Source: Enterobacter sp. Ag1 (GTDB lineage Bacteria > Pseudomonadota > Gammaproteobacteria > Enterobacterales > Enterobacteriaceae). Taken from it: a DNA stretch of 64,000 nt. The stretch is taken from assembly GCA_000277545.1 (NCBI GenBank), contig AKXM01000016.1, forward strand, positions 220,928 to 284,927, read 5' to 3'. Of this stretch, positions 1-8,680 are shown in pieces (position 1 is the first letter of the stretch; every line of letters begins with the position of its first letter). A program made the translations under genes and the position numbers. The notes under the pieces were generated by a model. That model worked only from the letters and a program-made list of their open reading frames with translations. It did not search any database and was not told the origin of the DNA.

Positions 1-34
1 GAGCAAAAGCTCCCTTTACTACGATCAGCAAACT

Positions 35-60
35 AAAAAGGGAGCCTGCGCTCCCTTTTT
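35..60. terminator. Bidirectional intrinsic terminator
   Basis: An A-run, GGGAGC, a CTGC loop, GCTCCC and a T-run form a hairpin that can end transcription in both directions. It lies just after the stop of the reductase gene on the minus strand and would also end whatever runs in from the left of the window. Nothing else is readable in bases 1-34. Confidence 0.85.
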
Positions 61-61
61 A

Positions 62-1171
62 TTATTTGAAGTCGACCTTCATCAGCTCGGGAATAGAATA
101 ATCCCGGGTGGTTTCCACGCAACGGCTGATGTAATCCACAAAGCGCGGCGGTGGAGACATGCCTAAATCCAGCAGCTTCTCGTTAGAGAAACGCACGTTC
201 AGCATAGAGAACTCCCCGTACAGACGCATCGCACGCAGCATTAAGCGCTCATTGCACGGCCCGTAAATGGATTTGAAGCTTCTGCGGCTTTTCACCAATT
301 CGCTGTAATCCACCTGCTCATAATTGGAGAAGATTGGCGTCTGGTTCAGCGCGCTGGACATCGCTTCATCGATGTCAGCAAAGCGGATGCTGCTCACGTC
401 CCCGGCGGAGATGTGGTAGATCTTCTCTTTCAGCGAGTCGCTCTTCGCCAGCAGCAGCAGCGCTTCTGCGCAATAGTCCACCGGAATAACGTCGATTTTG
501 TCATCCAGGGAGCACATAAATTTCCCGAGCATCAGCACCATGCGGAAGACCCAGAAGATGCTGCTGGATGGGCGGCAGCCCTGCTCGCTGTGGCCGACCA
601 CGATGGATGGACGAGCGATAACCAGCGGCAGCTGCGGGAACTGCTCGGACATCATGCGTTCGATGGTGGACTTAGACCAGGTGTACTGCACCAGGTGCTC
701 TTCTTCCGGCTTGCTCGACATGCTTTCCGTTACCAGCGTGCCCGCATCCGGTACACAGGACATTGCGGTGCCGACGTGCAGGAAACGCTGCAGGCCCTTC
801 ACCTGGGACATGCGGCGAGCAAACTGCAGCGTGCCTTCCACGTTAACTTTCCAGATCAGCGCATTCTCGCCAAACGACGCCACCGCGGCGCAGTTAATAA
901 CGTGCGTGACGCTGGACAGTCTTTCATCATCCAGAAAATGTTCAGGCTCGGCTAAGTCACCCAGCAATATATTTTCCGGGTTAATTTGTGCCAGCTGTGC
1001 TTCAGTACAGCCAAAATTAGCAAGGTTATTTCTGATTCTGGCCACGCCCTCCTGAGGAGAGTTCGCTCGTACCAATAGTAATACGGTATTGAAAGAAGAT
1101 TCAGAGAGGGATCGGGCTAAAACCGCGCCGCCCAGGAAACCTGTCGCACCGGTAATCAAAAGTTGACTCAT
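62..1171 (-). CDS. SDR-family NAD(P)-binding oxidoreductase (male-sterility/acyl reductase type)
   Basis: A 369-residue Rossmann-fold protein. It opens with the dinucleotide-binding motif GATGFLGG (residues about 7-14), has the NCAAVASF segment after the fourth strand, and carries the YxxxK catalytic pair in YTWSK near residue 163. The 'thioester reductase-like' NAD_binding_4 arrangement fits its length and its cofactor half. The substrate cannot be read from sequence. I chose the ATG at 1171 because AGG of the sequence CCTGAGG lies upstream and MSQLLITGATG is the normal beginning of the fold; an upstream extension would add a non-homologous leader. It has its own terminator at 35-60 and is probably monocistronic. 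Confidence 0.85.
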   Translation of the reverse strand: MSQLLITGATGFLGGAVLARSLSESSFNTVLLLVRANSPQEGVARIRNNLANFGCTEAQLAQINPENILLGDLAEPEHFLDDERLSSVTHVINCAAVASFGENALIWKVNVEGTLQFARRMSQVKGLQRFLHVGTAMSCVPDAGTLVTESMSSKPEEEHLVQYTWSKSTIERMMSEQFPQLPLVIARPSIVVGHSEQGCRPSSSIFWVFRMVLMLGKFMCSLDDKIDVIPVDYCAEALLLLAKSDSLKEKIYHISAGDVSSIRFADIDEAMSSALNQTPIFSNYEQVDYSELVKSRRSFKSIYGPCNERLMLRAMRLYGEFSMLNVRFSNEKLLDLGMSPPPRFVDYISRCVETTRDYSIPELMKVDFK

Positions 1172-1445
1172 TATTATAACCTCAGGAGTGAAAACACGAG
1201 CATAGTAAAATGGCAAAAATAAACGTTTCCTCAATAAAGCGGATTACCTTCACATAATGCCCAGTACTTTCGTGTAACGGTTTGTACATCCTTGTTTTAA
1301 AAGAAAAATAAAAATAAAAAATTAATTTCAGGCGCAATTATTTTGACTATTTATTGATGTCGGTAATATTAAGAAAACCTTAATAAACGATAAACAGAAC
1401 CGTTATTTCTGGGTAATCAGGAACTCTTTTTAATTTACAGGAAAT

Positions 1446-1467
1446 AAAAAGCCCACAACAGTGGGCT
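1446..1467 (-). terminator. Intrinsic terminator after the Pmp3-like gene
   Basis: Read on the minus strand, AGCCCAC, a TGTT loop, GTGGGCT and a T-run. It lies about 65 bases after the stop of the small membrane gene at 1533-1691. The rest of the stretch 1172-1445 is A/T-rich promoter-type DNA with no open frame I would support. Confidence 0.85.
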
Positions 1468-1532
1468 GGAGGTGAGTTGCCAAAGCAGTCATTTTTTCTC
1501 GGGCGCAGGCGTCGCAGCAATGGCCCAACAGG

Positions 1533-1691
1533 TCAATCCCGGGTCTGAACCCAGAACGCGTGAATCAGGCCGGGGAAGTAGCCCAGCAGGGTGAGGATGA
1601 TATTGAGGATGAAGGCCCAGCCAAAACCTTTGCCGATAAGCACACCCAACGGTGGCAGGATAATTGTGAAAACAACGCGCCAAAACCCCAT
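1533..1691 (-). CDS. yqaE: YqaE/Pmp3-family small membrane protein
   Basis: A 52-residue protein with two hydrophobic helices: residues about 3-20 (starting GFWRVVFTIILPPLG) and 24-43. Between them is the family motif GKGFGWAF, and it ends IHAFWVQTRD. This is almost the whole E. coli YqaE sequence as I remember it; the eukaryotic relative Pmp3 affects membrane potential and salt tolerance. It is an inner-membrane protein of unknown biochemical role. The gene symbol rests on the match to the protein, not on gene order. A different frame in the same place is longer but gives a meaningless sequence. Confidence 0.88.
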   Translation of the reverse strand: MGFWRVVFTIILPPLGVLIGKGFGWAFILNIILTLLGYFPGLIHAFWVQTRD

Positions 1692-2003
1692 ATAAACTCC
1701 TGATAAATTAGATTAGTCCATACTAAAAAAACACCTTGCCCTTAAAGCGTAGACGAATCTCAGAGGTTTGTTCAGAGTGATAATTCTGGAAAATTTAGTT
1801 TCATAACTCAATGTTGAAAAAAATATCATGCGGCACTTGCCAACCATAACAACTCAGGATAATTTCTTGCCTTCGGTAGCTCGATGAACCCTCATTCCGC
1901 TATCGAAATATGCCTATATTTCTCCTCCACTGGAGGGGCCGGAACCACTCAAAAAACGATCCGGTCGATCACCAATTATATTAATGATGATAGCCTTATG
2001 GTG
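1692..2003. other. Intergenic stretch without a supported gene
   Basis: About 310 bases, A/T-rich next to the Pmp3-like gene (promoter side). It ends with a very short frame (ATGATGATAGCCTTATGGTGA, six codons) directly before a plus-strand terminator. A small plus-strand transcript ending at that terminator is possible. I see no recognisable RNA family. Confidence 0.4.
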
Positions 2004-2026
2004 ACCCGGCGTTTGCCGGGTTTTTT
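2004..2026 (+). terminator. Intrinsic terminator
   Basis: ACCCGGC, a GTTT loop, GCCGGGT, then six T. On the plus strand it ends any transcript from the 1692-2003 stretch; it abuts the stop of the DUF1304 gene from the other side. Confidence 0.8.
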
Positions 2027-2029
2027 CGA

Positions 2030-2383
2030 TTATATTCCTGCGAATAATGCAATCAATGCCAATGCCGCAGGCGCTGCCTGCACGTAAAGTATTTTTTTAC
2101 TGGCTGTTAAACCACCAAATAAACCAGCAACCAGAACGCAAATAAGGAAAAACAGTTTAAATTCATAGCCGCTGCTCGCCGCCAGAAGCCCATAAAGCAA
2201 TCCCGCTGCTAAAAAACCGTTGTACAACCCCTGATTGGCCGCCAGAGTTTTCGACTGTTGAGCAAACTCAGAAGACAACCCAAAAGCCTTTCGCCCCGCC
2301 GGTTTATCCCAAAGCACCATTTCCAGCACCAGAATATAAAGGTGAATCACGGCCACCAGGCCGATAAGAATATTGGCAATCAT
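2030..2383 (-). CDS. DUF1304-family membrane protein
   Basis: A 117-residue inner-membrane protein with four hydrophobic segments: about residues 2-22, 50-70, 73-93 and 97-117. The sequence MIANILIGLVAVIHLYILVLEM followed by W.KPAG and a central A.NQGLYNGFLA is characteristic of the DUF1304 family. No biochemical role is known. I took the ATG at 2383, which has AGGA seven bases upstream; a TTG two codons earlier sits too close to that site to be used. Confidence 0.82.
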   Translation of the reverse strand: MIANILIGLVAVIHLYILVLEMVLWDKPAGRKAFGLSSEFAQQSKTLAANQGLYNGFLAAGLLYGLLAASSGYEFKLFFLICVLVAGLFGGLTASKKILYVQAAPAALALIALFAGI

Positions 2384-2423
2384 AGGCAATTCCTGAAAGG
2401 GTTATTTTGTCGCCAGGCACCGG

Positions 2424-2639
2424 CTACACTTCATAGCCCAGCGCCTCGATCACGTGTTCCATCGCTTCGCTGGTCAGCGGGGAGCGTTTGATTTTATGGT
2501 TAGCCAGCATGGTTCTGACCACCCCGGCAATCACGATATGTTTAGGTTCCTGCCCAAGATCGCGCATCTCCAGCACCACCTTACCCACCACGCGGCACAT
2601 CTCCTGGTACAGCGCTTCATCTTTTGCTTTTTTATCCAT
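2424..2639 (-). CDS. fumD: FumD, small fumarate hydratase
   Basis: A 71-residue protein whose core EMCRVVGKVVLEMRDLGQEP followed by KHIVIAGV matches E. coli FumD (YdhZ), reported to have fumarate hydratase activity although it is tiny compared with FumA/B. The C-terminal third (RSPLTSEAMEHVIEAL) is the more variable part. Start ATG 2639 is preceded by GGAGG. It lies between a DUF1304 gene and an ASCH gene, all on the minus strand but with separate spacing, so co-transcription is uncertain. Confidence 0.85.
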   Translation of the reverse strand: MDKKAKDEALYQEMCRVVGKVVLEMRDLGQEPKHIVIAGVVRTMLANHKIKRSPLTSEAMEHVIEALGYEV

Positions 2640-2738
2640 CTCGCCTCCGGCTTATCTGTTTGATCTTACAGTAGCATTTAACGCCATCGACGACTAAAAA
2701 TAGCAAAATAATTTTCACGCTTTTTGGAACAGTTCACG

Positions 2739-3170
2739 TTACGGGCTCTCTTCCTGTGGGATGCGTTCCACCAGCATAAACTCTTCAAAAATTAAGGGCA
2801 TCTCTTCAGAAAATTCGCCAGTTCTTTCAAAAAATATCTGATGCTCTCGCCGCCAGTACGAGAGGCTTAAGTCCCCTTCCCCCTCCTTACGGGCCTGCTC
2901 TGCACTGACCTGTGAAAATTTAAGAGTCGTTAAAGACAGCGTCTGGATAACACAAACCGGGTCACCGCTACCGTTAAGAATAATGCTATATCCGCCGGGT
3001 ACGGGAGCCTCTTCCCCATTCTCATAGGCAGATACCGCAGAACATGTCGCTGTTTTGCGGCCCTTCAAAACTAAATCCACCAGCTCGTCGGCCAGCTCAG
3101 GCGAATCGCCAAATGCCCATACCTGCGCATTGGGATATTTTTTCTGGTATTCAGTCAGTCGCGTAGACAT
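2739..3170 (-). CDS. ASCH-domain protein
   Basis: A 143-residue soluble protein. Residues about 18-55 hold the ASCH signature: WAFGDSPELADELVDLVL, then the G-K-TAT motif (KGRKTATCS), then a YSIIL strand. This fold is related to the PUA RNA-binding domain and is proposed to bind RNA; some members hydrolyse N4-acetylcytidine. The GKTAT-type Lys and Thr that form the putative active site are present. The ATG at 3170 is chosen because GGAG lies nine bases upstream; the longer reading frame adds a leader with no site before it. The 230 bases up to the next gene hold nothing I can name. Confidence 0.85.
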   Translation of the reverse strand: MSTRLTEYQKKYPNAQVWAFGDSPELADELVDLVLKGRKTATCSAVSAYENGEEAPVPGGYSIILNGSGDPVCVIQTLSLTTLKFSQVSAEQARKEGEGDLSLSYWRREHQIFFERTGEFSEEMPLIFEEFMLVERIPQEESP

Positions 3171-3463
3171 GAAGTATTCTCCCTCTCCTTTTGGGATTGA
3201 AATACAGGCGAAGCCATCAGAATGGATCATCAACCCAGTGTTAGCTGCATTTTAAACAATATATTTGAAGGAATGGCCCGTCAGGGCATCATCGAAAAAC
3301 GGGTGTGGACGGGGTAATTTACCAGAGCTGTGACGGAAAACAGGAGATATTTCTGTTTGATGATAAAGATGGGTTCACACAGTATCTTTTTTTCAGCGCA
3401 TTGTCGGTAAGTGACTCAACTGTGAGAGCCATCTGGCTCTCACTTTTTAAATTAGCAGCGAGT

Positions 3464-3736
3464 TTAATCCCATTTAAACGTCACGCCAGCCCGGGCGGTA
3501 CTGTTGCTGTTATCGCGATCGTATTTAGAATAAGGATCGGACAGCAGCTTTTGGTCACCTTTATCAAGCTTGCCGTACATATTTTGAGGTTTCTTTTCTT
3601 CGTTACTCACACACACATTCCCGTAGCAGCCCGGGTCTTGTTCCGCCTCGGTCCAGACGAGTTCCGAAGCAGGCTTGTTCGCGGCATAGGCGTGGGCGGT
3701 TAACAACATAGCGCAGATGATAAGCGTCTTATTCAT
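3464..3736 (-). CDS. Small exported protein of unknown function
   Basis: A 90-residue protein beginning MNKTLIICAMLLTAHAYA, a clear Sec signal peptide with cleavage after AYA, so the mature part (about 72 residues) is periplasmic. It has two cysteines five residues apart (CYGNVC), likely an intramolecular disulfide, then a charged, low-complexity middle and a C-terminal AGVTFKWD typical of a beta strand. I do not recognise the family. ATG 3736 has AGGGA six bases upstream. Confidence 0.65.
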   Translation of the reverse strand: MNKTLIICAMLLTAHAYAANKPASELVWTEAEQDPGCYGNVCVSNEEKKPQNMYGKLDKGDQKLLSDPYSKYDRDNSNSTARAGVTFKWD

Positions 3737-3877
3737 AAACAATCCCTTTTATGATAATGATAATCAACTGCAATTTTAACATCTTCATCTCACTTGAAGA
3801 CAATCAGTTTAAAACTGAAGATTATTAGCCAAAGCAGTATAAAAATAGCGTACTAATAGAGGGCCCTGAACACACGT

Positions 3878-4075
3878 TTACCCCAGGATCAGGACATCAA
3901 CCGCCCTCTGCACCGCTACGTCATCCAGGCCACTGGCATACAGCTTATGTATCATGTCGGCTATCGACTCCCGCGATAGCGCCTCTTTACGCGCCAGCAG
4001 TTGCACGACAGCCGCCCCGATCACCTGCAACGTTTCAGGATGAAGCTCCTCGGAGACGTGCTTGTCCTTGTCCAT
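3878..4075 (-). CDS. YcgZ/YmgB-like small regulator
   Basis: A 65-residue mostly helical protein. Its pattern, ETLQVIGAAVVQLL, then LSRESIADMIHKL, then a C-terminal VDVLILG, follows the helix pattern of the E. coli YcgZ/YmgA/YmgB (AriR) group, whose members connect blue light, low temperature and the Rcs phosphorelay to biofilm genes. Similarity is judged by eye and is moderate. Start is ATG 4075, with GGAG five bases upstream; a GTG two codons earlier overlaps that site. The nearby diguanylate cyclase fits a biofilm theme, but no link is shown. Confidence 0.6.
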   Translation of the reverse strand: MDKDKHVSEELHPETLQVIGAAVVQLLARKEALSRESIADMIHKLYASGLDDVAVQRAVDVLILG

Positions 4076-4263
4076 ACTCACTCCATAAATGAAATTCCCT
4101 GTCTTTCTAAACTAGCACAAGAGAACTCAGACAAAACTGGGATCTTTTCCTAATCCCCCGCCCTTTTGCGACGTCGGCAAATAACTCATTGATACAACTC
4201 TGTAACATTTCGCGGATTTTTTATGTCTGAATTTTACAAGAGGAAAAATGCCCCCTAAATACT

Positions 4264-4280
4264 GGCCTGTTCAACAGGCC
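4264..4280. repeat. Inverted repeat upstream of the 73-residue gene
   Basis: GGCCTGTT-C-AACAGGCC is a perfect 8-base inverted repeat with a one-base centre. It has no T-run, so it is more likely an operator or attenuating hairpin in the leader of the gene at 4328 than a terminator. Confidence 0.5.
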
Positions 4281-4327
4281 CGGTAGCGATTATCATTAAT
4301 AAATATAGGGGCACGCCAGGGGAAAGT

Positions 4328-4549
4328 ATGCTGCACTTTGATGTCTTTGGTAGGCGTTTGGGCGTAAAGAAAGTCAGTGAACAATGGCTGCTTTATCGCG
4401 TTGATCCTAACGAGGGCAAATATTCCCGGATTTATGATGTGGTTATCCCGGGATGGCTAACGGAAGAAGAACTCCCCGGCTGGCTCGGAGATATTTACCA
4501 TGAAGCGGCGAGTGAAAAGCATCCGGATGTGCGGCGTACAGATAGCTGA
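4328..4549 (+). CDS. Conserved small protein (DUF7661-like)
   Basis: A 73-residue soluble protein, MLHFDVFGRRLGVKK...WLLYRVDPNEGKYSRIYDVVIPGWLTEEELPGWL. The G.K..GV and DI..PGWL..EEL pattern is common in enterobacterial and pseudomonad small proteins of unknown role; I recall the name DUF7661 but cannot verify it. GGGGAAAG lies directly upstream of the ATG. There is no neighbour close enough to form an operon. Confidence 0.6.
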   Translation: MLHFDVFGRRLGVKKVSEQWLLYRVDPNEGKYSRIYDVVIPGWLTEEELPGWLGDIYHEAASEKHPDVRRTDS

Positions 4550-4773
4550 AATTGGTCCAGGAAGGATACATTTAGCCGGAACACAAGCCGAAGAAAAAAT
4601 TATATAAACACTCGCTTGTTTCCAGCCCAACATAACAGAAAAATAACATAATCCTTAAACTTCGGCTAAACAGCAATATTTCTAACTATTTGTCTTTGCC
4701 AAAGATGATTAACAACCTACTGGTAATGTGATTAAATAACACTCCGAGTTATGCATGCGGTTAAGGTCTTCAA

Positions 4774-5658
4774 ATGAATTTTAAAATACATGACAAACTT
4801 ATTGAGGAGGCAGAGTCAGCTCAAGGACTGCTTTACAGAATGATTACCGCTTATGTCTGCGGTGCGACAGCAATAATCCTGATTTTAACATTGACAATGG
4901 GTAGCGTCAGCAGACTTAACTTTTATTTCTTTATCAATGCTTGCACCATTTCCCTGCTAACATGGTTCATCAGAAAATCCTTTCATATTAAATCAGAAGA
5001 AAAATACATAGCGTCGTTCAGAATTGCGTTATTCCTTCTTTTAAACTCAAGCTTAGCCTCGCTGACTGGTGGAGTCGAAATTTTAGATCGCGATACGACC
5101 TCTTTAATAGCAGCAGTGCTTTATGCACCAGCCATGTTTATTATTGTTCTTTCCTTCAAGAGATTTATTAAGTATATTAATAATAATTATAAAGCTGCGA
5201 TAGATCTTTCATTAACTGACGAACTTACAGGATTACCCAATAGAAGACATCTTAATATGAAGCTAAGGGAGCTTGATGCTAAATATGGCACACTGTGTAT
5301 TATCGACATTGATCACTTCAAAAAAATAAATGATTCTTACGGGCATGATTTTGGCGACATAACGCTTAAAAATATCGGCTTACAGCTGAGTCACTTCCTC
5401 TCAAAGGATATATTCATCTCACGATCAGGCGGCGAGGAATTTGCTGTAATTATTTTTAATAACATGGCTGCTGAAGCCGTTATCAATGAAATAAAAGACT
5501 CAGTTTCATGCAAAGATGGTAACGGAGAGACTATAACTCTCAGCATTGGTGCTGCCGTTAAACAGATGAACAGCTCTTCATCGTATGCTCTGGCCGCAGC
5601 GGATAAAGCATTATATAGGGCCAAGAGAAGCGGCAGAGATCGTATAGTTTATGCATAA
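4774..5658 (+). CDS. Membrane-bound diguanylate cyclase (GGDEF)
   Basis: A 294-residue protein. The N-terminal half (about residues 20-130) carries four hydrophobic helices that form a membrane sensor. The C-terminal half is a GGDEF domain: DELTGLPNRR at the start of the fold, the metal-binding aspartate in IDIDHFKKIND, the active-site loop RSGGEEF, and the closing LYRAKRSGRDR. All catalytic landmarks are present, so it should make cyclic di-GMP. The inhibitory RxxD site five residues before GGEEF is absent (FLSKD offset by one, no Arg), so product inhibition through that site is unlikely. It is monocistronic. Confidence 0.9.
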   Translation: MNFKIHDKLIEEAESAQGLLYRMITAYVCGATAIILILTLTMGSVSRLNFYFFINACTISLLTWFIRKSFHIKSEEKYIASFRIALFLLLNSSLASLTGGVEILDRDTTSLIAAVLYAPAMFIIVLSFKRFIKYINNNYKAAIDLSLTDELTGLPNRRHLNMKLRELDAKYGTLCIIDIDHFKKINDSYGHDFGDITLKNIGLQLSHFLSKDIFISRSGGEEFAVIIFNNMAAEAVINEIKDSVSCKDGNGETITLSIGAAVKQMNSSSSYALAAADKALYRAKRSGRDRIVYA

Positions 5659-5808
5659 TGAGCCACAAGTCGCAGAAATTTTCTGGCAAACCATGAAAAC
5701 GTTATCAAATAGTCGATCCGACAACAGTATGGAGAATACGCTGCAGCTATGAACGAGAAAGAGAGATTATGTGTTTAGAGGCTCATTGATTCCTGCGGCT
5801 TTTCAAGC

Positions 5809-6717
5809 TTAACTTATATGATTCAATTCCTGATGCATAAAATCAATCAGCGCTCTTATTTTACCGGGCAAATAGCGCCGATCGGAATAAAGAGCGAACA
5901 GCTGTAATGGAGCTGCCGAGTGTTCGAACTCAATTTCGATTAACCGGCCGTCGTCAATCCAGGGCTGGCAGGCTTGCTTCGCCAGAATGGCAAACCCGAC
6001 ACCTGCTACCGCCGCTCGCCCTGCCATCTCTCCGCTGTTGACCCGATAATGACCTTTCACCTTGATAGTCTCGAATCCTCCCTTTTTATTGACGAACTGC
6101 CAGGGCGCGCCTTTCAGCGCACTGACCGTTGTAATACAGGGTAATTCTTCAAATTGCTGTATGCGATCGGGCGTACCATAGCGCTGAATGAGGGCCGGGG
6201 CTGCAACAACCGTACAAGGGATAGTCAACAGGTGGCGGGCAATGTAGTCACTGTCATCCAACTTGCCGCGGCTAACAATGATAGCTAAATCCAGATCGTC
6301 GCGCAGGGATTCCAACCCGGACAAATTTGTGACACAGCTGATTTCCAGGTCCGGGTGTCGGCAGGCGAAATCGGCAATAACAGCCCCCAGTAATGCAGGA
6401 CCTAGTTCATTAGGAATACACAGGCGCAGTGGGCCCTTGAGTTGCACTTGCCGCAAAGTTAATTCTGTCTCAGTTTGCTCGAGCGCCTCCACCAATGGCT
6501 TCGCGCGGGTATAAAGCAAGTGCCCAGCCTGAGTGAGTTTCATATGCCGGGTGCTGCGCTCAATGAGCTGCAGATTCAGTTTTTCTTCTAACTGAGAGAT
6601 ACAGCGACTCACGTTGGATGTCGGCATCTCAAGCACTTTTGATGCCCCAACAAAACTTTCTTTTTCAACCACGGCAATGAACACTTTCAGGGTATTAAAA
6701 TCAAGCGCCGGACGCAT
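5809..6717 (-). CDS. LysR-family transcriptional regulator
   Basis: A 302-residue protein with an N-terminal winged helix-turn-helix (residues 1-60: DFNTLKVFIAVVEKESFVGASKVLEMPTSNVSRCISQLEEKL) and a C-terminal periplasmic-binding-like effector domain (about residues 88-295). It is transcribed away from the transporter at 6820 with about 100 bases between the starts, the usual LysR layout in which the regulator controls its divergent neighbour. The effector is unknown. Confidence 0.92.
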   Translation of the reverse strand: MRPALDFNTLKVFIAVVEKESFVGASKVLEMPTSNVSRCISQLEEKLNLQLIERSTRHMKLTQAGHLLYTRAKPLVEALEQTETELTLRQVQLKGPLRLCIPNELGPALLGAVIADFACRHPDLEISCVTNLSGLESLRDDLDLAIIVSRGKLDDSDYIARHLLTIPCTVVAAPALIQRYGTPDRIQQFEELPCITTVSALKGAPWQFVNKKGGFETIKVKGHYRVNSGEMAGRAAVAGVGFAILAKQACQPWIDDGRLIEIEFEHSAAPLQLFALYSDRRYLPGKIRALIDFMHQELNHIS

Positions 6718-6819
6718 CCGTTATCCCATAAATGATAATAATAAGCGCCATTTTTACCACCTAATCACCAGTATTGATAGCCGTTAAACTCAGGCATCTT
6801 TCACTCACAGGTGCCTGCT

Positions 6820-8028
6820 ATGCCACCGGTTACACAGACATTTAACGATAAATCCCTTATGCGGATAGCGCTTATCATGGCTTTTATCCAGTTCACTAAC
6901 GCGCTGGAATACATGATGTTCAACCCTGTTTTTGCTTTTATGGCTGCTGATTTCTTAGTTCCCGTCTCGTTTTCAGGCTATGTCTCCGGGATGTATACCT
7001 CCGGGGCCGTCCTGTCGGGCATTATTGCCTTTTACTGGATCGGTCATTTCAACAAGAAACGTTTTTTAATCGCCAATATGGCGCTGCTGGGCCTGCTGAC
7101 GTTTTTGACTACGTTCACCGCCAGTTTTAACCTTCTGCTGGCATTGCGATTCTGTGCGGGCCTGGTGGGAGGGACGACAATGGGTGTGGGGATTAGCATA
7201 TTGATCAATCACGCCCCGGCTAACTTGCGCGGAAAAATGCTGGCAACGGTGATTGCGTCATATTCGGTAGTAAGCATTGCAGGCATGCCCACAATATTAT
7301 TTCTGTGTACTCATTATGGCTGGCATGCCGCTTTGTGGTTAATCAGTACCCTGTGTTTATTAGCCTTGCCACTTATTGTCTCCTTTATCCCTCGGGATCA
7401 GGTCTGCTGCGACACGCCCCCCGCTCTCCCTCTCGATAGAAATACTCTCCTGTTCGCTTCGGGTAATGCGCTGGTGCAGTTTAGCCCGATGCTGGTCATC
7501 CCGGTTCTGGTGCCATTAATGACCCGGCAGTTGGGTGCTTCACTGGAGCAGTTGTCCTGGCTGTTCTTCGCCGGAGGCATTGCCGGGTACCTGTCTAGCA
7601 AAATGACTGGCGCATTAACTTCTCGTTTTTCTGCTTTGAGTCTGGCTACTGGCGCAACCCTCATTTTTATACTGAGTTTGCTAATTCCCGCTCTGGGCTA
7701 TCCGCATTCGGCGTTATTTATTATTTTATTTCTCGGGGCATCATACAGCCGCCTGGTTTCATCCTCGGCGCTTACCATTCAGTTTCCAGATAACGGACAA
7801 CGGGCGGGATTCGCTTCCCTGCAGACATCAATCATGTATCTGATGACTACTGCCGCATTTTTCCTGTCAGCCTTTCTCTTACCCACTGATGAAATAGCGC
7901 CCCAGAATATGAATATGTTGCTGGTGCTATGTGCCATTTCCGCATCATGGTTTCCAGTTATCGTTATTATTCTGCAAAAGAAACTGGCTAAACGGACGAT
8001 TCAGGCTGAGCGCCTTATTAGTGATTAG
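6820..8028 (+). CDS. MFS transporter
   Basis: A 402-residue inner-membrane protein with about twelve hydrophobic segments in two six-helix halves separated by a loop near residues 190-205 (PRDQVCCDTPPALPLDRN). It has the layout of small-molecule efflux carriers such as the AraJ/sugar-efflux group: AGLVGGTTMGVGISILINHAP in helix 4-5 is typical. The substrate is unknown. It is probably controlled by the divergent LysR gene. I chose the ATG at 6820 with AGG upstream over a GTG three codons earlier. Confidence 0.88.
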   Translation: MPPVTQTFNDKSLMRIALIMAFIQFTNALEYMMFNPVFAFMAADFLVPVSFSGYVSGMYTSGAVLSGIIAFYWIGHFNKKRFLIANMALLGLLTFLTTFTASFNLLLALRFCAGLVGGTTMGVGISILINHAPANLRGKMLATVIASYSVVSIAGMPTILFLCTHYGWHAALWLISTLCLLALPLIVSFIPRDQVCCDTPPALPLDRNTLLFASGNALVQFSPMLVIPVLVPLMTRQLGASLEQLSWLFFAGGIAGYLSSKMTGALTSRFSALSLATGATLIFILSLLIPALGYPHSALFIILFLGASYSRLVSSSALTIQFPDNGQRAGFASLQTSIMYLMTTAAFFLSAFLLPTDEIAPQNMNMLLVLCAISASWFPVIVIILQKKLAKRTIQAERLISD

Positions 8029-8106
8029 ATTAGCGGCTGATTGCGTGCGATGCGGACGGGCGTGAACCAGAGGGACTCCGCAATGTGAAACGCGGGCGTT
8101 CCTTCT

Positions 8107-8316
8107 CTAGAATGAATGTCTGCGCCTCCACTCATCAACGACATCACCCAAATTTTTGGGCACGCCATTTCGTATCCATGCCATAAATTCACGATCAAAC
8201 CGAAAGTGCGGCCCGCACTCACCCATCATGAAACGGCGAACGTTTTGTGTATTTTTGTAGTTTTTATCCACTACAGTCGAGCGTGTTAATACCGCACTGT
8301 GCCAGTCGATGTTCAC
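8107..8316 (-). CDS. DUF6434-type small protein
   Basis: A 69-residue protein beginning with GTG (AGGAG seven bases upstream). The sequence NIDWHSAVLTRSTVVDKNYKNTQNVRRF...CGPHFRFDREFMAWIRNG is the DUF6434 pattern, which in larger proteins is joined to a SAP DNA-binding domain; here only the DUF6434 part is present. It follows the stop of the next upstream minus-strand gene by four bases and so forms an operon with it. Role unknown. Confidence 0.72.
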   Translation of the reverse strand: MNIDWHSAVLTRSTVVDKNYKNTQNVRRFMMGECGPHFRFDREFMAWIRNGVPKNLGDVVDEWRRRHSF

Positions 8317-8320
8317 TTAT

Positions 8321-8524
8321 TTACTCCTGTAATAAGCAGCCGATAGTGGCGTTAAACTTAGCACATTGGCGCTGAAATGCTGCGCCAGACACGCACCGTG
8401 CCTCGTAAGAGGCGTCAACATAATGAACATCCACGGCATCTCCATCTGTGGTGTCAGGTTTAACAAACCGACATTGCTCCCTGCCCGTTGTATCTAATAC
8501 CGTGATCTGGTCGCTGGATGTCAT
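8321..8524 (-). CDS. Unknown 67-residue protein
   Basis: MTSSDQITVLDTTGREQCRF... with three cysteines and no membrane segment; I do not recognise it. It precedes the DUF6434 gene by four bases and is likely translated from the same message. The start is uncertain: ATG 8524 has no clear ribosome site, and the frame stays open for 25 more codons upstream to a TTG. Confidence 0.45.
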   Translation of the reverse strand: MTSSDQITVLDTTGREQCRFVKPDTTDGDAVDVHYVDASYEARCVSGAAFQRQCAKFNATIGCLLQE

Positions 8525-8680
8525 TTGACAGACAGAAATTGGCAATTTTATAATCGGCCCACTTTCACGTCTCTTTAGAGGTATTCGTCCAATGCGCAAT
8601 TAATGCCCACCGTCATCTTTGACGGCCTTTATGCAGTTTCCCTCGGGGCTGTTTTGGTGCATTAATTTCAGGATTATCGC

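Noticed and set aside
413..1055. Long plus-strand open frames over the reductase gene
   Set aside because: They are shadows of the minus-strand SDR gene: no recognisable protein, arginine/histidine-rich composition and no ribosome site.
1489..1683. 64-codon minus-strand frame rich in His/Pro/Arg
   Set aside because: It covers the Pmp3-like gene in another frame; only the 52-codon frame at 1533-1691 gives a known protein.
4264..4280. Terminator
   Set aside because: The inverted repeat has no following T-run and lies just upstream of a gene, so it is listed as a repeat only.
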